This document shows, one piece after another, positions 24,104 through 30,731 of a DNA stretch of 56,105 bases. A model generated the notes under the pieces. It ran no database searches, was not told where the DNA came from, and saw nothing but the letters and a program-made list of their open reading frames with translations. Each line of letters begins with the position of its first letter. The first letter of the stretch is position 1. The stretch comes from an uncultured Pseudomonadota bacterium (GTDB lineage Bacteria; Myxococcota_A; UBA796; SXON01): contig CAIXRH010000075.1 of the NCBI GenBank assembly GCA_903921785.1, positions 1 through 56,105 of the forward strand. The letters are read 5' to 3'. The position numbers and the translations under genes are program-made.

Positions 24104-24126
24104 TCAGCGCACCAAAATACCGCCCC

Positions 24127-25257
24127 TCAGATCCGACACCTTGGCCCCACGCCGTCGACCTCGCGGTCGCCGATCGGGCGCCCGACGCCCACCACGAAGC
24201 GCTCCCAGGGGCTCACGTCGGGCGGGCCCCAGGTGGCCCAGAGCTCGCGCGTGGCCGGCCGCACGATGGCGGCGCCGCTGGTCTCGATGTGCGAAGGCGG
24301 GCCGCCATGGCGGCAGATGCACGAACCCTCCGCCATCAGCGCCTGGAGCCGCGGCAGGTCGATCACCCCCTCGGCGACCTCGGCTTGCGCCACCCGCAGC
24401 CGCTCGTGAGAGCTCGCGAGCAACCCTGCGTCCCGCTTCGCCTCCCACGCGCGGGTGAGGTCGTGCACGCAGTGGTTGGTGTGCACGATGGGCGCCTCGC
24501 CGAGCGCTTCGAGCACCTGCACCCGCCCCGACGCCTCGATGTTCACCCCGCGGCCGTCGGCGTCCATCAGGAGGTAGTCGTGGCCACCCGCCAGCTTCGC
24601 GTCGCGGACGCAGGCGATGGCGTCCTCCAGGGTGGTCTGCGCGAGCGCCTTGCGCACCACGTAGTTCCACGTGACGCCGACCCGCCCGTCGGTGCAGACG
24701 AGGTTGTTGATGCCGACCGTGATCCCGGCCTCGTTCACCCCGATCTGCCCGAGGCAGCCGACGGTGGAGAAGATGAGGGCGGCCGGGGCGTCGTCGGGCC
24801 GGAGGTCGAAGAGCACCACGAACGGGGTGGCGGTGTCGTGCATGTCCCAGGTCTGCGCGAACATCCCGCCGAGCGCGGGCGTGCGGTGGGGCGGCACGAG
24901 CACGGCGGTGCAGTCGTCCTCCTCGAAGCCGGGGCCGCCGGCGGCGCGCACGGCGTCCACGAAGTCGGTGAAGCCGCCGACGAGGATCGCCTCCTCCACC
25001 GTGATGCCCGCGGCCTCGGCCATGGCCTCCAGCTCGGCGTGGAGCCCGGCGTCGTAGGCGGCGTGCGCCGGGATCATCCGCCGGGCGAGGGCGAGCACGT
25101 CCTCCCGGGTGGTGGGGCGCCCCGCCCAGGCACCGGCCGCGGCGAGGTGCACCCGCTCCTCGGCGTACGCCCGGATCTCGGCGGCGAACGCCTCGCCGTG
25201 GGCCCGCCCCCGCGCGACCGGCCCCCCGCGGAGCTCGAAGAGCCGGAGCGGCTTCAC
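24127..25257 (-). CDS. C45-family peptidase / acyl-CoA:6-APA acyltransferase-like Ntn hydrolase
   Basis: I start at the GTG at 25257, which overlaps the aminotransferase stop (GTGA), for 376 residues; the open frame further upstream is antisense-like. The probable nucleophile is the Cys in EEDDCTAVLV near residue 125, which in this family becomes the new N-terminus after self-cleavage. FAQTWDMHD follows, matching the Q-x-W-D motif, and GQIGVNEAGITVGINNL is also characteristic. Family members acylate or deacylate amide bonds (penicillin acyltransferase and related amidases). Coupling to a class III aminotransferase suggests it frees or conjugates an amino compound; the substrate is unknown. 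Confidence 0.85.
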   Translation of the reverse strand: MKPLRLFELRGGPVARGRAHGEAFAAEIRAYAEERVHLAAAGAWAGRPTTREDVLALARRMIPAHAAYDAGLHAELEAMAEAAGITVEEAILVGGFTDFVDAVRAAGGPGFEEDDCTAVLVPPHRTPALGGMFAQTWDMHDTATPFVVLFDLRPDDAPAALIFSTVGCLGQIGVNEAGITVGINNLVCTDGRVGVTWNYVVRKALAQTTLEDAIACVRDAKLAGGHDYLLMDADGRGVNIEASGRVQVLEALGEAPIVHTNHCVHDLTRAWEAKRDAGLLASSHERLRVAQAEVAEGVIDLPRLQALMAEGSCICRHGGPPSHIETSGAAIVRPATRELWATWGPPDVSPWERFVVGVGRPIGDREVDGVGPRCRI

Positions 25258-26606
25258 GCCACCCCCAGCTTCGTGGCGACCTCGGCGACCGACGCGTCGA
25301 GCACGTCCATCGCTTCGTCCACCTCGGCGTCGGTGAGCGTGAGCGGCGGGAGGAACCGTACGCAGTTGGAGTAGAGCCCGGCGCGGATGGTGATGAGGCC
25401 GCGCTGGAGCGTGGCGGCGTTCACCTGCTGGGTAGCCTCCATCCACGGCTCCCGGGTGACCGGGTCCTTCACCAGCTCGATCGCCAACATCGGCCCGAGG
25501 CCACGCACGTCGCCGATGAGCTTGGGGAAGTGTGCCTGCAGCGCCACGAGGCGGCCGCGGGTGCGCTCGCCGATCGCGGCGGCGCGGGCGAGGAACGCGG
25601 GCTGGGTGATGGTGTCGAGCGCGGCGAGCGCGGCGACACACGCCAGCGGGCTCCCCGAGTAGGTGCCGCCGAGGCCGCCCGGGTGGGGCGCCTCCATCAC
25701 GTCCGCCCGCCCGATGATCGCGGAGATCGGCAGGCCCGCGCCCAAGGACTTGGCCGTGGTGACGAGGTCGGGGACGACGCCGGCGTGCTCGATCGCCCAG
25801 AGCTTGCCGGTGCGCCCCATGCCGCACTGCACCTCGTCGGCCACCAGCAGCATCCCGTGCTGGTCGCAGAGCTGCCGGAGGCGCTGCATCCACCGGGCCG
25901 GGGCGGTGACGAAGCCGCCTTCGCCCTGCACCGGCTCGATCACGCAGGCGGCGACGTGGGTGGGATCGACGAACGCCACGAAGCCGTGTTCGAGCTGGGC
26001 GATGTGCCAGTCGACGTAGGCCTCCTCGCTCATCCCGGCCGGGCGCCGGTAGAGGTTCGGGAACGGCAGCCGGTAGACCTCGGGGGCGAACGGCCCGAAC
26101 CCCTTCTTGAAGAGGTTGAACTTGGAGGTCATCGCCAAGGTGAGGTTGGTGCGGCCGTGGTAGCTGCCCTCGAAGACCACGATGCCCTGCCGCCTGGTGT
26201 AGCTGCGGCTGATGTGCACCGCCGTCTCCAGCGCTTCGGCGCCGCTGTTCATCAGCGCCGTGCGCTTGGGCGCGGGGCCGGGGGCGAGGGCGTTGAGCCG
26301 CTCGGCGAGCAGGATCGAGCTCTCGTGGCTCGCCACGATCGCGCACATGTGCAGCAGCTCGTCCGTCTGCGCGTGCAGCGCCGCGACGACGTTGGCGGGC
26401 GTGTGGCCGACCGCGAGCATGCCGATGCCGCCGGCGAAGTCGAGGAAGGTGTTGCCGTCCACGTCGGTCATCGTGGCGCCGTGGGCGCGCGCGATGGCGA
26501 TGGGGGTGAGGCGGGCGGCGCCCGGGGGCATCGCGGCGTCCCGCCGGGCGAGGATGGCGCGGCTGTTGGGGCCGGGGACTTCGGTGCGCAGGGAGATCGC
26601 GGGCAT
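25254..26606 (-). CDS. Class III aminotransferase, 4-aminobutyrate aminotransferase-like
   Basis: This 450-residue PLP enzyme has the class III features: LDFAGGIGMLAVGH, MNSGAEALETAV, the conserved DEVQCGMGRTG with the PLP-contacting Asp, and the Schiff-base Lys in TTAKSLGAGLPIS. GabT-type enzymes transfer the amino group of an omega-amino acid to 2-oxoglutarate. The ATG at 26606 has a GAGG ribosome site. The stop overlaps the C45 gene start. Substrate specificity within the class cannot be fixed from motifs alone; GABA is the best guess. Confidence 0.9.
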   Translation of the reverse strand: MPAISLRTEVPGPNSRAILARRDAAMPPGAARLTPIAIARAHGATMTDVDGNTFLDFAGGIGMLAVGHTPANVVAALHAQTDELLHMCAIVASHESSILLAERLNALAPGPAPKRTALMNSGAEALETAVHISRSYTRRQGIVVFEGSYHGRTNLTLAMTSKFNLFKKGFGPFAPEVYRLPFPNLYRRPAGMSEEAYVDWHIAQLEHGFVAFVDPTHVAACVIEPVQGEGGFVTAPARWMQRLRQLCDQHGMLLVADEVQCGMGRTGKLWAIEHAGVVPDLVTTAKSLGAGLPISAIIGRADVMEAPHPGGLGGTYSGSPLACVAALAALDTITQPAFLARAAAIGERTRGRLVALQAHFPKLIGDVRGLGPMLAIELVKDPVTREPWMEATQQVNAATLQRGLITIRAGLYSNCVRFLPPLTLTDAEVDEAMDVLDASVAEVATKLGVA

Positions 26607-26682
26607 GGGGCCTCGTGCCGAGACCGCTTCCTATCCCCGAATGGCGCCCCGAGCGCCCCGGTCGGGCGCCGTCACCGCAACC

Positions 26683-27930
26683 TCACCGGACCCGCACCCC
26701 GTCGACCCACACCTGCTCGGCCCGGTGGCCGGCGAGGTGCTGCACGAGCACCCGTGGATCGGCGATCTCGCCGGGCGGAGGCGTGAAGAGCGCGAAGTCC
26801 GCCGCCGCCCCCACCTCGAGTCGGCCGAGGTCGGGGCGCCCGAGGGCCCGCGCGGCCACCGAGGTGATCCCCGCGAGCGCCTCCTCCGGGGTGAGGCCCA
26901 TCGTGAGGCAGGCCAGGGTCGCACACGCCCACAGGTCCGAGACCGGCGAGCTCCCCGGGTTGAGGTCCGTCGCCACGGCCAGCGGCACCCCGGCCTCGCG
27001 GAGCGCGGCCACGGGCGGCGACACGTCCCGCAGGTAGAGCATCGCGCCGGGGAGCATCACGGCGACGGTGCCTGCCGCTGCCATCGCGGCGATGTCGTCG
27101 GCGTCGGCACGCTCGAGGTGGTCGCAGGAGCGCGCGCCGAGCCGGGCGGCCAGGGCGGCGACGCCGGTGTGCGCGACCTGCTCGGCGTGGGCCTTCACGG
27201 CGAGCCCGGCGGCGGCGCCCGCCCGGAGGATCCGGTCGGCTTCTTCGAGGGTGAAGGCGCCGCGGTCGCAGTACACGTCCACCGCGTCGGCGAGCGGGGC
27301 GCAGGCGGCGAGCATGGGGCCGCAGAGCTCGTCCACGTACTCGCGGCGATCGCGGTCGGGCGGGATGGTGTGGGCGCCGAGGAAGGTGGTGAGGACCCGC
27401 TGGGGGCCGGCCGCAGCCCGGGCGACCGCGAGCATCCGCCGCTCGGCCTCCACCGCGAGGCCGTACCCGCTCTTGATCTCCACGGTCGTGACGCCGTGGG
27501 CGAGCATCGTGCCCAGTCGGGCGCGGGTGAGCCGGAGCAGCTCCGCCTCCGGGGCGGCGCGCGTGGCGGCCACGGTGGTGTGGATGCCGCCGCCACCCTC
27601 GAGGATCGCCGCGTAGGTCTCGCCGCTGAGCCGGCGGACGAAGTCGCCGAGGCGGGTGCCGGCCCACACGGAGTGGGTGTGGCAGTCCACCAGTCCGGGC
27701 ATGGCGATGCGGCCCATGCCCTCGATGAGGACGGCGCCCGACGGGGCGTCGAGGGTGCCGGCGGGGCCCACCTCGGCGATCCGCCCGTCGATCGCGAGCA
27801 CGTCGACCTCTCGGAGGGCGCGGGAGCCTGTCCACAGGCCGGAGATCCGCCGAACCAGCACCGCCGGCTTTTTGCTTGCGGTGGGCGCCGGGATCGTGCT
27901 ACCACCGGGGGTCGTTTCGAGGCTCGCCAT
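26683..27930 (-). CDS. hutI: Imidazolonepropionase
   Basis: The 415-residue protein matches HutI: metal ligands in LVDCHTHSVWAGTR, GGGIHTTV, the EIKSGYGL motif, FLGAHTIP, HAEQVAHTG, and DLNPGSSP near the C-terminus. It hydrolyses imidazolonepropionate to formiminoglutamate in histidine catabolism. No hutH or hutU is nearby. The N-terminal 20 residues are Ser/Thr/Pro-rich and atypical; a GTG at 27861 would remove them. If the ATG at 27930 is used, it overlaps the start codon of the divergent lipoprotein by two bases (CATG). The next gene downstream, an aminotransferase, begins 76 bases on. Confidence 0.92.
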   Translation of the reverse strand: MASLETTPGGSTIPAPTASKKPAVLVRRISGLWTGSRALREVDVLAIDGRIAEVGPAGTLDAPSGAVLIEGMGRIAMPGLVDCHTHSVWAGTRLGDFVRRLSGETYAAILEGGGGIHTTVAATRAAPEAELLRLTRARLGTMLAHGVTTVEIKSGYGLAVEAERRMLAVARAAAGPQRVLTTFLGAHTIPPDRDRREYVDELCGPMLAACAPLADAVDVYCDRGAFTLEEADRILRAGAAAGLAVKAHAEQVAHTGVAALAARLGARSCDHLERADADDIAAMAAAGTVAVMLPGAMLYLRDVSPPVAALREAGVPLAVATDLNPGSSPVSDLWACATLACLTMGLTPEEALAGITSVAARALGRPDLGRLEVGAAADFALFTPPPGEIADPRVLVQHLAGHRAEQVWVDGVRVR

Positions 27931-28843
27931 GCGTACCGTGTCCTATGCCGCCTTCCTCCTGCTCGCGAGCGCCTGTGATGGCGGCTCCTACTCCACCCAG
28001 CAGCCGTTCACCGGCAGCGACACGGCGGACACCGGCAGCGGCGACACCGACACCGGCGGTGGGGACACCGATACGGCGGACACCGACACGGACACGGATA
28101 CCGACACGGTGGACACCGGCGACACGGACACCGACACGGACACCGATCCGCCGCCGTCGCTCTGTGAGAACGCCTGGTACGCCATCCACTACGCGCCGTA
28201 CCACCGCGAGTACGACATGGAGATCAACATCGCCAGCCTCGGGGGTGGGGTCGGCACGGGCTACCAGGAAGACTACGGCACGGCCTACGACGGCGCCGGC
28301 AACAAGGTCTGGGCGATGATCGACTCCGCCGAGGGCGGCGGGGCCGGGTGGGACGGCGAAGAGCACATCGGCTGTACCAACAAGAAGGGGGAAGAAGGCC
28401 TGTTCATGGAGGAGTGGGACATGTCCCTCCTCATGCAGGGCTCCGCCGCGGCCACGCCGGTGGCGGAGATCACCCCGGCGCGGAAGATCTTCCCGGCGGA
28501 GTATGAGGTCGGCGGCGCCGGCTCCTGGAACTACTCCGACACCGCCAACGTCACCGATTCCATGGGCGTGGCGAGCTTCACGGCCGAGAGCTCCGGCACC
28601 TACGTGGACGGCGGCTTCGAAGACATCGAGATCGACGGCACGACGTACCACGCTTACAAGCTCACCAACACCTACACGACCAACATCTCCCTGATGACGG
28701 GCGCGCAGACCATCAACGGGCAGCAGACCCTCTGGTACGTCAAGGGCATCGGCCTGGTGAAGGAAGAGAACGTCAACACCGACGACGGCTCCACCATCGT
28801 CCTGCGCACCCTCACCTCGTTCACCGGTCTCTCCGCGGAATAG
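27929..28843 (+). CDS. Lipoprotein with Asp-Thr repeat linker
   Basis: The start at 27929 is preceded by GAGG and gives a lipoprotein signal (MRTVSYAAFLLLASAC). Residues about 28-75 are an Asp/Thr/Gly-rich linker with runs of DTDTDT. Beyond SLCENAWYAIHY the protein (304 residues in total) is beta-rich, without recognisable family. The linker likely lifts the domain away from the membrane. The downstream small secreted protein starts nine bases after the stop, so the two are probably co-expressed. Confidence 0.8.
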   Translation: MRTVSYAAFLLLASACDGGSYSTQQPFTGSDTADTGSGDTDTGGGDTDTADTDTDTDTDTVDTGDTDTDTDTDPPPSLCENAWYAIHYAPYHREYDMEINIASLGGGVGTGYQEDYGTAYDGAGNKVWAMIDSAEGGGAGWDGEEHIGCTNKKGEEGLFMEEWDMSLLMQGSAAATPVAEITPARKIFPAEYEVGGAGSWNYSDTANVTDSMGVASFTAESSGTYVDGGFEDIEIDGTTYHAYKLTNTYTTNISLMTGAQTINGQQTLWYVKGIGLVKEENVNTDDGSTIVLRTLTSFTGLSAE

Positions 28844-28851
28844 GCGAACCC

Positions 28852-29229
28852 ATGCTGCTCCCTCTCCTCGTCTCGTTCGCGCTCGCGGACAAGAACACCG
28901 CCATCTTCGTGAACGACCCGCAGTACACCAAGGCGCCGTTCGCGGGCCTTGAGCGGCTGTACGTCGATCCGGCCACCACCGTGGGTCAGGTCAAGCCGTT
29001 GGCCACCGCGCCCAAGGCCGAGCACACCAAGGACGCCCCCGGCGCCCACACGGTGGTGTTCACCAACCCGATGAGCGCCTTCGGCGAGGTCGCCCTCAAC
29101 GGCACCAAGATCGGCACCGTCGGCCCCTTCGCCACGGTGCACCTCGAGGGGTTCGCGGCGGGCTGGTACCAGCTCGACGTGACCATGACCAGCGGCTTCT
29201 CCCGCCACTTCGCGGTCGAAGTCAAGTAG
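28852..29229 (+). CDS. Small secreted protein, unknown function
   Basis: This 125-residue protein starts with a signal peptide (MLLPLLVSFALA) and has a short beta-rich mature part with the segments AIFVNDPQYTKAPF and VALNGTKIGTVGPF. No domain is recognised. It follows the DT-rich lipoprotein at close spacing and ends 45 bases before a family B repeat core. Confidence 0.7.
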   Translation: MLLPLLVSFALADKNTAIFVNDPQYTKAPFAGLERLYVDPATTVGQVKPLATAPKAEHTKDAPGAHTVVFTNPMSAFGEVALNGTKIGTVGPFATVHLEGFAAGWYQLDVTMTSGFSRHFAVEVK

Positions 29230-29235
29230 GCGTCG

Positions 29236-29312
29236 AGGGGCTGGCGGCGCGCCACCGGCCTTCCGTCCTGAACCGTCGGCGGTCGAGGCACCGCCGGGGT
29301 GAGAATGGCGAG
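29236..29312 (+). repeat. Interspersed repeat family B, copy 2 (77 bases)
   Basis: It has the same length and boundaries as the copy at 23164-23240 (AGGGGCTGG to GAGAATGGCGAG). CGGCGGT and ACCGCCG form a seven-base stem around CGAGGC; the loop-side changes relative to copy 1 keep the pairing. It fills the spacer between two convergent genes. Confidence 0.8.
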
Positions 29313-29329
29313 GCCGGGCGCCGCGCTGC

Positions 29330-30604
29330 TCAGATCACCGTGCCGTCGGCCAATTGGGCGTCCTTCGGGATGATGACGATGCCGTCGCGCACGACCCAAC
29401 CCTCGCCGTCCTGATCGGGGCGGTTCCGGTCGCCGCGGATGACGCAGTTCGCGCCGATGCGGGCGTTCTTGTCGATGATCGCGCGCTCCACGACGGTGCC
29501 GGGGCCCACGCCCATGGCGATGATGCCGCGGCGGGCGTTCTCGGCGCGCGTGTCGTCGTCTTCGTAGTAGTCCGCGCCCATCATCACCACGTCCTTGAGC
29601 TCGGCGCCCCGCTGCACGCGGCTGCGGATGCCGATCACGGAGCGCTCCATCCGGGCCCCGAAGAGCAGGCAGCCGTCGCTCACGATGCTCTGGATGACCT
29701 GGGCGTCGAGGAACTTGGTGGCCGGCAAGAACCGCTGCCGGGTGTAGATCGGCGCGCCCGCCACGTGGAAGCGGAAGGGGGGCTCCTCGGCGGTGAGGGC
29801 GAGGTTCGCGTCGAAGAAGCTCTCGATGGTGCCGATGTCCCGCCAGAAGCCGTCGAAGTGGTGGGCCATCACCTTCTTCTCGGCCACCATCCGAGGGAGG
29901 ATGTCCTTGCCGAAGTCGACGTTTTTGGGGTCGGCCAGGGCCTCGCGCAGGGCGTCGAACCGGAAGAGGTAGACCCCCATGTTCACCAAGTAGTCTTCGT
30001 CGCCGAGGCCCCAGGCCTGCCGCAGCGACAGCGGCGGGAGCACGTCGGTGATGTCCTCCGTCGCGCTCGGCTTCTCCCGGAAGGTGCGGATCTGGCCTTC
30101 TCCGTCCGCGTAGAGCACGCCGAGCCCCGTGACCTCCTTCCGGGGCACCTTGATCACGGAGACCGTGGCATCGGCCCCGCTCTCCACGTGGCGGTTGAAG
30201 ATCTCCCGGTAGTCCATCCGGTAGAGGTGATCGCCGCTGAGGATGAGTACGTGTTCCGTTTTCGCCGCTTCGAGCCTTCGGAACTGCTTTCGGACGGCGT
30301 CGGCCGTTCCCTGGAACCAGTCCATGTGATCGTCCGTCTGCTCGGCGGCGAGCACGTCCACCCCGCCTTGCCCGAAGATGTCGAACCGGTAGGTCTGGGC
30401 GATGTGGGCGTTGAGCGAGGCGCTGTTGAACTGGGTGAGCACCGCGATGTGGCGGAACCCCGAGTTGATGGCGTTGCTCAGGGTGATGTCGATGAGGCGG
30501 TACTTCCCGCCGAGCGGCACGGCCGGCTTCGCGCGGTGCCGCGTGAGCGGGGAGAGTCGGGTCCCCCGGCCCCCGCCGAGGATGACGGTGTAGACGCGCG
30601 CCAT
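29330..30604 (-). CDS. glgC: Glucose-1-phosphate adenylyltransferase
   Basis: The 424-residue product is a typical GlgC: an N-terminal GGGRGTRLSPLTRHRAKPAV nucleotide site, LIDITLSNAINSGF, GTADAVRKQ, SGDHLYRMDY, and a left-handed beta-helix C-terminus with SVIGIRSRV. It makes ADP-glucose for glycogen from glucose-1-phosphate and ATP. The ATG at 30604 is preceded by AGAGG, and a -10-like TACGCT lies 17 bases before it. No other glycogen gene is adjacent. The frame open to 32041 upstream is antisense. Confidence 0.95.
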   Translation of the reverse strand: MARVYTVILGGGRGTRLSPLTRHRAKPAVPLGGKYRLIDITLSNAINSGFRHIAVLTQFNSASLNAHIAQTYRFDIFGQGGVDVLAAEQTDDHMDWFQGTADAVRKQFRRLEAAKTEHVLILSGDHLYRMDYREIFNRHVESGADATVSVIKVPRKEVTGLGVLYADGEGQIRTFREKPSATEDITDVLPPLSLRQAWGLGDEDYLVNMGVYLFRFDALREALADPKNVDFGKDILPRMVAEKKVMAHHFDGFWRDIGTIESFFDANLALTAEEPPFRFHVAGAPIYTRQRFLPATKFLDAQVIQSIVSDGCLLFGARMERSVIGIRSRVQRGAELKDVVMMGADYYEDDDTRAENARRGIIAMGVGPGTVVERAIIDKNARIGANCVIRGDRNRPDQDGEGWVVRDGIVIIPKDAQLADGTVI

Positions 30605-30715
30605 GGACACCTCTCCGCGCCAGCGTAGCGCGCCAGGGGGTGCGCTCCCACCCCCCTCGCGCCCGCGTGTGGTCGGCGAAGCGTGCTGGCCGGGTCCGTT
30701 CCGCCGGGCCGCCGT

Positions 30716-30723
30716 GTTAGAAC
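30716..30723 (+). promoter_or_regulatory. Extended -10 candidate before the TPR gene
   Basis: TG-T-TAGAAC is an extended -10 pattern that ends eight bases before the GTG at 30732. It supports this GTG rather than the ATG at 30603 as the start. Confidence 0.3.
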
Positions 30724-30731
30724 GGACTCCG

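Larger units (their letters stand above)
23140..24126. other. Repeat-rich non-coding region between convergent genes
   Basis: Nearly 1 kb without a credible gene. In order it holds a family B repeat (23164-23240), a pair of inverted family C repeats (23304-23328 and 23370-23394), a hairpin (23532-23550), a 63-base tandem repeat (23558-23707), an AT-richer stretch (about 23700-23840) and a family A repeat (24068-24103). Open frames exist but their translations are low-complexity and shift frame across the repeats. It separates a plus-strand gene end from a minus-strand gene end. Confidence 0.7.

Noticed and set aside
23158-25374. Plus-strand frames between the DUF2059 and C45 genes and antisense into the C45 gene
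   Set aside because: They cross repeats, have no domain, and overlap real minus-strand coding sequence.
30603-30731. ATG at 30603 as start of the TPR gene, overlapping the glgC start
   Set aside because: The extra 43 residues are Pro/Arg-rich and unlike the rest; the GTG at 30732 with a promoter-like element is better.
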